A DNA stretch of 47,435 nt from Gemmatimonadota bacterium (lineage in GTDB: Bacteria > Gemmatimonadota > Gemmatimonadetes > Gemmatimonadales > Gemmatimonadaceae). The position numbers and the translations under genes were made by a program. Below are positions 37,697-46,592 of the stretch, piece by piece. The notes under the pieces are model-generated. The model made no database searches and was not told where the DNA came from. It saw nothing but the letters and a program-made list of their open reading frames with translations. Location: positions 1-47,435 of the forward strand of contig CANHJV010000009.1 of the NCBI GenBank assembly GCA_947461225.1, written 5' to 3'. Numbering within the stretch: the first letter of the stretch is position 1; each line of letters begins with the position of its first letter.

Positions 37697-39553
37697 ATGG
37701 CGACTTCTCGCGAAAACCTGCTCACGCGACTGCTGGACCCCGAACAGGTCATCATGTTCGACGGAGCCATGGGCACGATGCTCTACGCCCGAGGGGTCTT
37801 TATCAACCAGTGTTACGACGAACTGGTGCTTCGGAGCCCAGATCTCGTGCGCGAGATCCACGCGGCGTATGTAAAGGCAGGCGCCGAGGTCCTCGAAACG
37901 AACACCTTTGGTGCGAACCGCGCGAAGCTGACGCAGTACGGGCTCGAGGGGCAGGTTGCTGCCATAAACACCAAGGCCGCGCAGCTGGCGCGAGAAGCGG
38001 CCGGTGAGCAGCGGTTGGTATCGGGCGCCGTTGGACCACTGGGGGTGCGACTGGAGCCCTACGGCCCCACCGGCAAGGACGAAGCGCGCTCGATGTTTCG
38101 CGAGCAGATGCTGGCGCTCAAGGCCGGTGGCGCCGACTGCTTTCTGCTGGAAACGTTCACCGACCTCGAAGAACTGGAGCAGGCGATTCTGGCGGCCCGC
38201 GACGTGGATGCCGGCATGCCGGTGATCGCGCAGGCCACGGTGGGCCCGGATCTTCGCACTTCGTTTGGCGCGAGCCCTGAAGACATCGCGCGAGTGCTCG
38301 ATCGTTGGGGCGCGGACGTAATCGGGTTGAATTGCTCGGTAGGCCCGCAGACCATTCTGGAAGCGATCGAGCGCATGGCGGCCGTAACCACCCGCAAGCT
38401 GTCGGCGCAGCCGAACGCCGGCATGCCGCGCGATGTGGGCGGTCGTTCGATGTACATGGCGAGCCCGGAATACATGGCCACGTATGCCCGCCACCTGATT
38501 CAGGCGGGCGCCAAGATCGTGGGCGGCTGTTGTGGCACTACGCCGGATCACATCAAGGCGATGGTGGAGGGGGTGCGCCCACTGGCGCCGCGCACACGGG
38601 TGATCGTGGAGCATGATGCGACTGGTGCGGTACGCGATGAACCGGTGGGACGCGCGCAAGTGCCGCTGGCGCAGCGCTCACGCTTTGGCGCGAAGATCGC
38701 GAATGGGCAGTTCGTGACGTCGGTGGAGATCGTACCGCCCCGTGGCGTGGACACGGTGAAGCTGGAGCTCGATGCAGCGGCGCTGCACAAGGCCGGAGTC
38801 GACGCCATCAACGTACCCGACGGCCCTCGTGCACAAAGCCGCATGAGCGCCATCGCCACGAGCCTGATTATCGAACGCCACGGCATCGAGGCCGTCACGC
38901 ACTACTGCTGTCGCGACCGCAACCTGCTCGGCATGCTCAGCGACTTGCTGGGAGCGTCGGCGCTGGGCCTGCGCAACATGCTGCTCATCACCGGCGATCC
39001 GCCCAAGATGGGCCCCTATCCCGATGCCACGGCGGTGTTCGATATCGACGCGATCGGGCTCACGAACCTCGTGAGCAAGCTGAACCGCGGCCTCGACCCG
39101 GGGAATAACCCCATCGGTGAGCCTACACGATTCGTGGTGGGCGTGGGTGTGAACCCGGCGGCGATCGATCCAGCGCATGAACTCAAGCGGTTCCACTGGA
39201 AGGTGGAGGCGGGCGCCGAGTATGCCATTACGCAGCCCGTGTTCGATCCGGCACAGCTGGAGCACTTCCTGACCAGCATCGACGACGTGCGAATTCCCGT
39301 AGTCGCCGGCATTTGGCCGCTTGTATCAGCGCGAAACGCGGAGTTCCTGGCAAATGAAGTGCCGGGGGTGACGGTGCCAAAGGAAGTGCTGGACCGCATG
39401 CGCAAGGCGAACGACAAGAGCAAGGAGCACGCGCTGGCGGAAGGTATCGCCATTGCGCGTGAGTCGTTGGAGCGCGTGCGCGGATCGGTGCAGGGTGTTC
39501 AGATCAGTGCACCATTTGGAAAGATCGAGCTGGCCCTCCAAGTGTTCGGATAA
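37697..39553 (+). CDS. Bifunctional homocysteine S-methyltransferase / 5,10-methylenetetrahydrofolate reductase
   Basis: A 618-residue fusion. The N-terminal domain (about 1-300) is a zinc-dependent homocysteine methyltransferase barrel with C213 (GLNCSVGP) and C278/C279 (GGCCGTTP). The C-terminal domain (about 325-618) is a MetF-like FAD-dependent reductase, shown by FVTSVEIVPPRGVDTV, VDAINVPDGPRAQ, THYCCRDRN, LLITGDPPKMG and EYAITQPVFD. It can make 5-methyl-THF and methylate homocysteine. There is no B12 domain, so its methyltransferase half probably uses another donor such as S-methylmethionine, or works with a partner. ATG 37697 is chosen; the extension to 37649 lacks family sequence. It is divergent from the glycosyltransferase pair, with metH beyond. 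Confidence 0.95.
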   Translation: MATSRENLLTRLLDPEQVIMFDGAMGTMLYARGVFINQCYDELVLRSPDLVREIHAAYVKAGAEVLETNTFGANRAKLTQYGLEGQVAAINTKAAQLAREAAGEQRLVSGAVGPLGVRLEPYGPTGKDEARSMFREQMLALKAGGADCFLLETFTDLEELEQAILAARDVDAGMPVIAQATVGPDLRTSFGASPEDIARVLDRWGADVIGLNCSVGPQTILEAIERMAAVTTRKLSAQPNAGMPRDVGGRSMYMASPEYMATYARHLIQAGAKIVGGCCGTTPDHIKAMVEGVRPLAPRTRVIVEHDATGAVRDEPVGRAQVPLAQRSRFGAKIANGQFVTSVEIVPPRGVDTVKLELDAAALHKAGVDAINVPDGPRAQSRMSAIATSLIIERHGIEAVTHYCCRDRNLLGMLSDLLGASALGLRNMLLITGDPPKMGPYPDATAVFDIDAIGLTNLVSKLNRGLDPGNNPIGEPTRFVVGVGVNPAAIDPAHELKRFHWKVEAGAEYAITQPVFDPAQLEHFLTSIDDVRIPVVAGIWPLVSARNAEFLANEVPGVTVPKEVLDRMRKANDKSKEHALAEGIAIARESLERVRGSVQGVQISAPFGKIELALQVFG

Positions 39554-39565
39554 CCGACACACACC

Positions 39566-41731
39566 CTACTCCACCCGCACCACCGCCACCCGCAATCCCG
39601 CCGGCGCCACTGCCGCGCCGTTCTCCCCACGCAGCTCGATCAGCTGCCCACCCGCCTGTGCGCCCTCAAAACTGAAGTAGCTGCTACTAAATGCCCGCAG
39701 CTGCTGCACGGGCAGGGTGAAGCTGCCGAAGCCCAGTGACCGCGCTCTTAGCGGAGCAGCCGAAAACGCGCCCGGGTACGTTCCCGCCAAGCCGCTCATC
39801 ACGTCGGCCACGTTCCAGCTCGGGAAGCTCAGCTGTTTGCGGGCCGGCGTGAAGCCAGCCACATCGTCCACCGCATTGGCCAGCGCCCAATCGGCCAGCA
39901 GCTCGCCCGCCGGACGGCCGGTGCGCTGCGCGAGGTTGGCCAGGCCGGTCTGCGCCCCGCCCTTCACCAGCGCCTTCAGCCACGCGCCTTCGCTGGTGGC
40001 GTACTGATCGGCCGCCCAGCGCACCAGCGACCATCCACTCGCGTAGAACGTCACGTCGTTGTTGGTCGACGCGCCCAACGGCGACAGCGTGTCTACGCCA
40101 CGCAGGTACTGGTGCAACGCCGAGAAGTGCTTCCACATCATCAGCGGGCGGTCGTCGCACTGGTACACTTCGCACCGTACCGTGGTGGCGAAACCGGTGT
40201 TACCCTTCCAGCTGCCGCCGCTCGTGAAGGTGCGCGAGTACAGCTCTTCGGCAATACGCGCCGTGCTCTCTTCCAGCCACGACTCTTCGAACGGCGTGTT
40301 GCTCGCCAAACGCTCGGCGAAGCTGGCCAGATGCTTCCCCTCGTGGATCACCGTGCTGCGCATGGCGCGGCGCCAGTCGGCCGGCGTCTCGGTCGCGGTG
40401 GCCACGCGGGCGTAGAACACTTCGTTCTCATTGCTCGCCGCGAACGTGCTCTTGGGGTAGAAGTTGCAGGCGCTCACGTAGCCCGCCGTGCCGACCACGG
40501 AGTCGTTCACGAAGCGCGTGAACAGCATCGTCACGCGGCCGTCGCCGTTCATGGCGCCGTTCATCGCCAGCGGGTCGCCGATGTTGTCGCGTAGCAACGG
40601 ATACTGCACGCGGTCGAATTCTTCGCCAATGGCGCGATAGTCGGCGTCCATCGTGCGGGCGCGCGGAGCGGCCACGTCTTCCAGCACCACCGCGCGCGAT
40701 CCGGCGTACACCACGCGCGCTTGCACGTTGCTGCCGGAGTTGCAGCTGTTGTACAGCGCCTTCATCGTGATCACATCGCCCACGTTGAGCGACGCCGCGA
40801 TCGACGCCATCGCCACACCAAGACGATTCGTCTTCTCAGCCCGCGCGGTGCTCCATTGCGTACTGGCAGAACCGGCCCGCGCGGCGATCGTGCGCTGCAT
40901 GTCGAGCTGCTCATCGTGCCGCGATTCGGCGGCCGCCACCTGCTGCGCCACGAGTGATTCCGTTCGCATGCCCGGCAGCAGCGACGCGTTGATCAAGCGG
41001 CTCGGCGCGGATGCGACCATGTTGCCGAACGCCTGCGGGTTCTTCATGGCCGACAGCTGACCGGCCATCGCACCGGTGCCGGTACCGCGTAGTTCGAAGG
41101 CGCTGCTGGCCGAGGCGACGACGCTGGTGTTCACCACGGCCACCATGTAGCGCGCAGAACCAGAGGCAGAGCCGGAGGTATTGCCGGTGGTCGGGGCCAC
41201 CAGTTCGGTACAGCGCACCTCGCTGGCCGAAAGCAGGTTGGCCGACTCACCGGCCTTGAGCACCAGGCGGTTGGCGGCGCGCACCGGCACCGTGGCGGTG
41301 AGTACGGTACCAGCTACCGTGAGCGTCACGGGTTGCGTGGAGGTGGCGGCGCAGGGCAACGCGCCCACCGGCACCACGGCATCAATGCGGGTGGCGGAGG
41401 CGCTGCGCACCTGCAGCACCACGCCGCCGACGGTCAGGCTGATGGAATCGACGGCGTGGGCGAGGTGCTCACCGGTGATGACCACCGAAGCGCCGGAGAC
41501 CAGTGTGTCGGGCGAAAACTGCGCCAAACGAGGGATCGCCGGCACGCTGTTCGTTCCGGCAATCGGCGGCGCAACGGGCGGCTTCTGCGGCGATAGCGGT
41601 GCGAGTGCATCAACATTGCTGCATCCCTGCAACAGCCCCAAAGCGCATGCCATCACGCTCGCGGCACGCATCGCCCGGGCAAAAACGCCGGCGCTTTTGG
41701 AAGTCGTTGAATTGGCTGCAGTTATGATCAT
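39566..41731 (-). CDS. Exported lipoprotein with IPT/TIG-like domain and HExxH metallopeptidase domain (M30-like)
   Basis: A 721-residue predicted lipoprotein whose signal ends LGLLQGC, with the lipidated Cys at residue 37 for ATG 41731. An IPT/TIG-like Ig module follows (begins IPRLAQFSPDTLVSGASVVI). The later part has a zinc-peptidase motif STVIHEGKHLASFAERL, i.e. H463-E464-x-x-H467, and WLEESTARIAEEL about 20 residues on supplies the third ligand. The layout resembles M30 hyicolysin-type peptidases. Other starts are GTG 41767 and ATG 41671; the last gives the shortest signal peptide. Its stop lies 12 bp from the converging metF-type gene. Substrate unknown. Confidence 0.78.
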   Translation of the reverse strand: MIITAANSTTSKSAGVFARAMRAASVMACALGLLQGCSNVDALAPLSPQKPPVAPPIAGTNSVPAIPRLAQFSPDTLVSGASVVITGEHLAHAVDSISLTVGGVVLQVRSASATRIDAVVPVGALPCAATSTQPVTLTVAGTVLTATVPVRAANRLVLKAGESANLLSASEVRCTELVAPTTGNTSGSASGSARYMVAVVNTSVVASASSAFELRGTGTGAMAGQLSAMKNPQAFGNMVASAPSRLINASLLPGMRTESLVAQQVAAAESRHDEQLDMQRTIAARAGSASTQWSTARAEKTNRLGVAMASIAASLNVGDVITMKALYNSCNSGSNVQARVVYAGSRAVVLEDVAAPRARTMDADYRAIGEEFDRVQYPLLRDNIGDPLAMNGAMNGDGRVTMLFTRFVNDSVVGTAGYVSACNFYPKSTFAASNENEVFYARVATATETPADWRRAMRSTVIHEGKHLASFAERLASNTPFEESWLEESTARIAEELYSRTFTSGGSWKGNTGFATTVRCEVYQCDDRPLMMWKHFSALHQYLRGVDTLSPLGASTNNDVTFYASGWSLVRWAADQYATSEGAWLKALVKGGAQTGLANLAQRTGRPAGELLADWALANAVDDVAGFTPARKQLSFPSWNVADVMSGLAGTYPGAFSAAPLRARSLGFGSFTLPVQQLRAFSSSYFSFEGAQAGGQLIELRGENGAAVAPAGLRVAVVRVE

Positions 41732-41845
41732 ACGATCGACAGTCACCGTGTGGGCCCGATCCTTCACTCTGCAAGGAAGGGAGCAACTGGCGTGCCGAAC
41801 TCGACCGTAAATGCGTTGAAACGACCGATCTAAGCTCTCAGTGGA

Positions 41846-43126
41846 TCAGCGCGTCCCTTGGAGCGCACCGCGCCAGGCGTAGTCCACCAGAATCGGCTGG
41901 TGTTCTGAGGGAAATTCGCGATAGAGGCGCACCGCCTCGGGCACGAGTGTTGGCGGCGCCATGACGTGGTCGATGCGCACGCGGTGCTTGCCGGCGATCA
42001 TGGTGTGCCCGAACCCGAGATAGCGGACGGAAATCGCGTTTTCGAGATCGCTCCAGTCGTCGCTGAGCACACGACTCCCGGCAGGCAGATTGAAATCGCC
42101 AGCGACCACAAAGGCCGAATCAGCACGACTGATCCAGTTACTGGTCAGCCGCGAATCCATGGCGCGCCAGTTCACGCTGTTCTGGAGGAGGCTGAAGTTC
42201 AGATGAAGAGCCGCCCAGAGTGCGTCACGTGGCGATTCCAGGTGAACCGAGTAGATCGGCAGTGCAACGCCGTTGGCTCTCACCACATATCGCATGGCCC
42301 GGCCGAACCGGCCGACGCCCTGCGTGCCCGGGCGTAGCACCGTGGGCAGGCTGTCCACCTGCTCGAGGGGAAGACGGGTGGCGAAGCAGAACTCCGGCGT
42401 CACATGCACCGTGAGCGTCGTGATGGCGCGCAGTGAGTCCGACACGATGGTCTTGCAGTCTTGAAAAAGGACCACGTCGGCATTCCATTCGGCGATATCC
42501 GACCGCACGCGGTCGGCCAAGCGGGCGGATCGGTCCGTGTTGTAACTCACGATCCGGAGGGCGCGACGGTCGGCATCGGGGGAAACGAGATCGGGCACCT
42601 CGAACCGACTGATACCGAACAGCGTGAGCAGAGCGCCGAATAGGGCGACGCCCCCGACTCGCCAGGATTTGACGAACGCGATCGGCACCAGCAGGAGCCA
42701 CGGGAACGCCAGCCACCAGAGCGGTGCGAACAGCAACAGCATCCCGAGTGGACTGCGATCGGCCTGGAAGCGCAAATACGTGGCGAGCGCGAGGGCGCCG
42801 AACGCCGCACTCGTGACTAACAGTCCGATAGTTGATGTGAACGGTGCGGACCAATGCTCCGAACGAGTTCCCGACGCTCGCCCAAAGTGCGACACGGCCG
42901 CGCGAACGCCACGCTGCCAACGACCCCACACGCGCTCGGTGGCGCTGCGAGGACGAACGATCGCCGCCTCACGAACGCGTCGACGTCGTCCCGATTGGCT
43001 CGGCGGCGGCGTCTTTTGCTCCTGAATTTCAAGCACGCGATCGCAACGCCGACAGCGAATGTGAGCCCCGGCGTGGGTCGGACTCACATGATAGGTTTCG
43101 CCGCATGGGCAGTGCATCTCGGTCAC
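41846..43126 (-). CDS. Membrane endonuclease/exonuclease/phosphatase (EEP)-fold protein with N-terminal zinc ribbon
   Basis: A 426-residue protein. An N-terminal Cys cluster (C6, C8, C25, C28, in CPCGETYHV and RCRRCDR) looks like a zinc ribbon. Three hydrophobic segments (about 98-175) precede an EEP domain opening RALRIVSYNTDRSARL. This continues with ADVVLFQDCK, FVVAGDFNLPAGSRV and RIDHVMAPP, closing with SEHQPILVDY. Catalytic Asn/Asp/His positions of the fold (GDFN, DH, SEHQPI) are present, although the usual QE is QD. The topology suggests the EEP domain lies outside the cytoplasm, while the zinc ribbon stays inside. The substrate could be nucleic acid or phospholipid/phosphoester; unknown. 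The start is GTG 43126 or ATG 43117. Confidence 0.82.
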   Translation of the reverse strand: MTEMHCPCGETYHVSPTHAGAHIRCRRCDRVLEIQEQKTPPPSQSGRRRRVREAAIVRPRSATERVWGRWQRGVRAAVSHFGRASGTRSEHWSAPFTSTIGLLVTSAAFGALALATYLRFQADRSPLGMLLLFAPLWWLAFPWLLLVPIAFVKSWRVGGVALFGALLTLFGISRFEVPDLVSPDADRRALRIVSYNTDRSARLADRVRSDIAEWNADVVLFQDCKTIVSDSLRAITTLTVHVTPEFCFATRLPLEQVDSLPTVLRPGTQGVGRFGRAMRYVVRANGVALPIYSVHLESPRDALWAALHLNFSLLQNSVNWRAMDSRLTSNWISRADSAFVVAGDFNLPAGSRVLSDDWSDLENAISVRYLGFGHTMIAGKHRVRIDHVMAPPTLVPEAVRLYREFPSEHQPILVDYAWRGALQGTR

Positions 43127-43236
43127 GCGCTCAATGTAGGCCGACGTACCGCCAACGCCAGAACGACACTTTCGCCCTGACCTTCTCTAGAGCGGGTCCG
43201 TTCCTTAAATCCCAAGGATCACTCCCCCATACCCCG

Positions 43237-44415
43237 ATGGCGATGACTGCTCCGTCTTCTTCCGACCTCACCCGCGCTCCCCTCACGATGTTCTCCGAGG
43301 AGGAGGAACTGTTCCGCGCTGCCGTGGCCGATCTGGCCGAGTCGGAGGTGCGGCCTCGCGTTCGTGCGATGGAGGACGCCGGGAAGATCGACCCCGCACT
43401 CACCGCGAAGTTCGTGGAACTTGGGCTCATGGGCATCGAACTGCCCGACGAATTCGGTGGTGCCGGCGGATCGCTCATGATGGTCGCGATCGCGGTCGAA
43501 GAACTCAGCAAGGTCGACGCGTCGGCGGCGATTCAGGTGGACGTGCAGAACACGCTCGTGAACTATCCGTTGTACCGCTACGGCAACGCCGAACAGCGCG
43601 CACGCATTCTGCCGCGCATGACATCGGGCACGATCGGCGCGTACGCGTTGTCAGAGCCGGGGTCGGGCTCGGATGCGTTCGGCTTGGCCACACGGGCGGA
43701 GAAGACTGAAGGCGGCTGGACGCTGAACGGATCGAAGGCGTGGATCACGAATGGCGGTGAAGCCGATGTGTTCGTGGTGTTCGCGAACACGCGCCCCGAC
43801 ATGGGCTACAAGGGCATCACGGCGTTCATCGTGGAGCGCGGCGCGGCCGGCTTCACGGTGGGTAAGAAGGAACACAAGCTCGGCATCTGCGCATCGAGCA
43901 CCACGTCACTGCACTTCGAGAACACGTTCGTGAGCGATGCGAATGTGCTGGGCGAGGTGGGCGTCGGCTACAAGATCGCGATTGAAACGCTGAACGAAGG
44001 GCGCATCGGGATCGGCGCGCAAATGATTGGCGTGGCACAGGGCGCGCTCTCGGCCGCCGTGGCGCACTTGAAGGAGCGCAAGCAGTTCGGCAAGGCGCTC
44101 GCGGAGTTTCAGGGTATTCAGTTTCAGGTGGCGCAGGCGGCCACGGAGCTCGAAGCGGCACGGCTCATGGTGTACAACGCCGCGCGCTTGAAGGACGCGG
44201 GCCAGGACATCGCACGCGAAGGCGCCATGGCGAAGTTGTACTCGTCGCAGATGGCCGAGCGCGTGACGTCGCTGTGCGTGGAGCTGTTCGGCGGGTACGG
44301 GTATACGCGCGAGTATCCGGTGGAGAAGTTCTATCGTGATGCGAAGATCGGCACGATTTACGAGGGGACGAGCAACATGCAGTTGAATACCATTGCTAAA
44401 GCCGTGCTTCGCTAA
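43237..44415 (+). CDS. Acyl-CoA dehydrogenase (short-/branched-chain type)
   Basis: FAD flavoenzyme of 392 residues catalysing alpha-beta dehydrogenation of acyl-CoA in fatty or branched amino acid catabolism. FAD-binding blocks AYALSEPGSGSDAF and WITNGGEADVFVVFA, the mid-domain LGEVGVGYKIAIETLNEGRI, the helical region ERKQFGKALAEFQGIQFQ and the C-terminal ELFGGYGYTREYPVEKFYRD are all present. The catalytic base is E376 in IYEGTSNMQ, its position in short-chain enzymes. ATG 43237 is chosen, with ATG 43243 also possible; longer upstream frames overlap the divergent gene. It appears monocistronic. Confidence 0.95.
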   Translation: MAMTAPSSSDLTRAPLTMFSEEEELFRAAVADLAESEVRPRVRAMEDAGKIDPALTAKFVELGLMGIELPDEFGGAGGSLMMVAIAVEELSKVDASAAIQVDVQNTLVNYPLYRYGNAEQRARILPRMTSGTIGAYALSEPGSGSDAFGLATRAEKTEGGWTLNGSKAWITNGGEADVFVVFANTRPDMGYKGITAFIVERGAAGFTVGKKEHKLGICASSTTSLHFENTFVSDANVLGEVGVGYKIAIETLNEGRIGIGAQMIGVAQGALSAAVAHLKERKQFGKALAEFQGIQFQVAQAATELEAARLMVYNAARLKDAGQDIAREGAMAKLYSSQMAERVTSLCVELFGGYGYTREYPVEKFYRDAKIGTIYEGTSNMQLNTIAKAVLR

Positions 44416-44453
44416 CGGCGAAGTAAGGGGTAGGGAGTCGGGGGTATGGAGTA

Positions 44454-45758
44454 GTGTGGCGGTGGCTGCTGCTGGTGGCGGCGGCGGGGCTGGTGGTGCT
44501 GGCTGCACTGGCGCCGCTGGGTGCGATTGAGGCGGCGAATATGCCGCCTCGGTGGTGTTTGGCGTGCGGTGGGCTGTGGCTCACGGATGGCATCAGCAAC
44601 GTGGTGTTGTTTGCGCCGTTTGGGTTGGCGCTGGCGATGTTGGGGGTGAGGTGGTGGGCGGTGTTGGTGCTTTCGGCGGGGTTTTCGCTGGGGGTGGAGT
44701 GGCTTCAGTCGATTGGGTTTCCGCCCTCGCGCTCGGCGGCGTGGGCGGATGTGGTGGCGAATGGGTTTGGTGGATTGGTGGGGGTGTGGGTGCTGGCGCT
44801 TCGGGGGTGGTTGTTTCCCTCATCATGGCGCGTGGCGGTGCGGCTGGCTTGGGGGTGGGCGGCCGGCGTGGTGACGGTGTTCGCGCTCACCAGTGCGGCG
44901 TTGGGGCCGCGGTCGGGGAATCTCGATGCGCCGTGGGAGGAGTCGGCGGCGGAGTCCCGATCTGACCGCGCGACGCGGACCACCTACGGCGTGAGCCCGC
45001 TGCCGTTCACGCCGGGGCATGGGTGGTTTGGCGGGTTGGCGGATTCGCTGGTGGTGAACGGCTTCTCCACCACGCACCGCGGGACTGGGCCGCTGATCGC
45101 GGTGGTGTCGCGGGAGCCGGCGATGGTGGCAATGCGCGTGGTGCTGCGCGGACGCGAGGACGGCGGGGCGCTGGTGCCGATCGGCTACCTGCACGCCTTT
45201 GGCGACTCGTCAGCGGTGGCGTTCGTGGGGGAGGAGGATCTCGCGGCACGGCTGGTGGTCACGCGGCGGGCCTGGGACTGGGGGCTGGCCATGCCGTCGC
45301 TGCCGGTGGATGGCGTGTTCGCCGGGCGGTCGGTGAGTGACCCGCGACCGGTGGTACTCGAGGCGTGGAGCGCGCCAGATACGCTGCGGCTGTCGGCCAC
45401 CTCGGCGGCATTCACGGGCTCGCGGGCGATGGCGCTGACGCCGGTGATCGGGTGGGCGCTGATCCAGACCGTGTTCTCGATTGGCGGGGATTTTGAGCTA
45501 TTGGCGCATATCTGCTGGCTTGCTGCGCTGATGATGCCGATTGGTTGGTGGGGAACTCAAGCCATGGCGCGGAGCGGGCGCGCGCTGGGGATCGCGATGC
45601 TGTGGCTGTGGGTGGGCGCGGCGGCGATGCCGCGGGTCTTTGGCGTGGCGCCGATCGGGGCGCGCGACTGGGTGATCATGATGGCCCTGCTGGCCGCGGG
45701 CGCGGCCGCGGGGCGCTACGCGGCGACGAAGCGCGCACTTCGACACGAGGCAGAGTGA
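44454..45758 (+). CDS. VanZ-like membrane protein with extracytoplasmic insert and extra C-terminal helices
   Basis: A 434-residue membrane protein. Residues about 1-125 form a VanZ-like helical bundle (LTDGISNVVLFAPFGLAL, FSLGVEWLQSIGF, SAAWADVVANGFGGLVGV). A polar domain of about 180 residues (begins SPLPFTPGHGWFGGLADSLV) resembles a concanavalin-like module of unknown role. Four further hydrophobic segments complete the protein, longer than typical VanZ proteins (150-200 residues). The GTG start at 44454 is likely. The first 120 codons are G/T-rich with TTG, TTT and GGG, unlike its second half and neighbours. Function unknown. Confidence 0.72.
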   Translation: MWRWLLLVAAAGLVVLAALAPLGAIEAANMPPRWCLACGGLWLTDGISNVVLFAPFGLALAMLGVRWWAVLVLSAGFSLGVEWLQSIGFPPSRSAAWADVVANGFGGLVGVWVLALRGWLFPSSWRVAVRLAWGWAAGVVTVFALTSAALGPRSGNLDAPWEESAAESRSDRATRTTYGVSPLPFTPGHGWFGGLADSLVVNGFSTTHRGTGPLIAVVSREPAMVAMRVVLRGREDGGALVPIGYLHAFGDSSAVAFVGEEDLAARLVVTRRAWDWGLAMPSLPVDGVFAGRSVSDPRPVVLEAWSAPDTLRLSATSAAFTGSRAMALTPVIGWALIQTVFSIGGDFELLAHICWLAALMMPIGWWGTQAMARSGRALGIAMLWLWVGAAAMPRVFGVAPIGARDWVIMMALLAAGAAAGRYAATKRALRHEAE

Positions 45759-45791
45759 GCCAAGCGGGTCGCTCAGGAGTATCATTCCCCT

Positions 45792-46388
45792 ATGCTCGGA
45801 TCCATCGTCGGTGTTCTCGATCTGCTCCTTGGCGTGCTGCGCCCCATGGTCTTCGCGGCCGGCGCCCTCGCCGCGGTGGCAGCCGTGGTGTCGTACAGCG
45901 TACGCACCCGCAAGATTTCGCCCTTCTCCCCCTTCGCGCGCTTTACCCGCGACAAGGTGGACCCGTGGCTGATCGCCCCCATGGAACGCCGCATCATGCG
46001 CGCCGGCGGCACGCCGTACGCGGCACCCTGGTGGGCCCTGGCGGCGGTGGTCGTCGGCGGACTCATCCTGCTGTCGGCCGTGGGCTTCCTGCGCGATCAG
46101 CTCATGATGCTGGCGTACATGAGCGGCTCCACCGCGTCGCTGGCGGCGCTGCTGGTGCGCTGGACGTTCAGCATCCTGCGGCTCGCGCTGTTCGCCCGCG
46201 TCATCTCGAGCTGGGTGGGCGGCGGCCCCTACTCCAAGTGGTGGCGCTGGTCGTACGTGCTCACCGAGTGGTTCCTGGCGCCGCTGCGGCAGGTGATCCC
46301 CACCATCGGCATGATCGACATTACGGTGCTGATTGCGTACTTCGGGCTTGGGATATTGGAGAGCGTGCTTACGAGCGCTCTCTTGTGA
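45792..46388 (+). CDS. YggT-like membrane protein
   Basis: A 198-residue membrane protein with about four hydrophobic segments. The C-terminal half (RLALFARVISSWVGGG, SYVLTEWFLAPLRQVIP, then GMIDITVLIAYFGL) matches the YggT repeat, whose usual pattern is 'sW..p......l..lteP.l.pir..iP..g.iD.splv'. The first half has the same helix spacing with a basic loop. The family is small and poorly characterised, linked to osmotic-shock tolerance and division-related membrane processes. It begins 33 bp after the VanZ-like gene and may be co-transcribed. Confidence 0.8.
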   Translation: MLGSIVGVLDLLLGVLRPMVFAAGALAAVAAVVSYSVRTRKISPFSPFARFTRDKVDPWLIAPMERRIMRAGGTPYAAPWWALAAVVVGGLILLSAVGFLRDQLMMLAYMSGSTASLAALLVRWTFSILRLALFARVISSWVGGGPYSKWWRWSYVLTEWFLAPLRQVIPTIGMIDITVLIAYFGLGILESVLTSALL

Positions 46389-46539
46389 CCGGACTTTCTG
46401 CACCCTGATACCCTCCTCCCTGCCTCCTAAGCAGTTGGCAGTTTGCCCCAGTTAGTACCGCCAATCCGAACCGAACCCGTGTTTGTCACAGTTCGGCGAT
46501 CACGGAACCGGCACCCGCCGACCGTGTTTAAGCTCATGT

Positions 46540-46557
46540 TAGGACCGGTTGGTCCTA
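46540..46557. promoter_or_regulatory. 7-bp perfect dyad overlapping a TATAAATA box, candidate operator
   Basis: TAGGACC-GGTT-GGTCCTA (46540-46557) ends inside TATAAATA (46556-46563), which resembles a -10 element. It is 36 bp before the fasciclin start. A repressor or activator bound here would meet RNA polymerase directly. No good -35 at standard spacing was found. Confidence 0.4.
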
Positions 46558-46592
46558 TAAATACTGACATCGACTTTTTGGAGTTCCAACTG

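Noticed and set aside
44552-44965. Gly/Val-rich plus-strand open frame inside the VanZ-like gene
   Set aside because: Low-complexity shadow of the G/T-rich segment; the other frame encodes VanZ motifs and hydrophobic helices.
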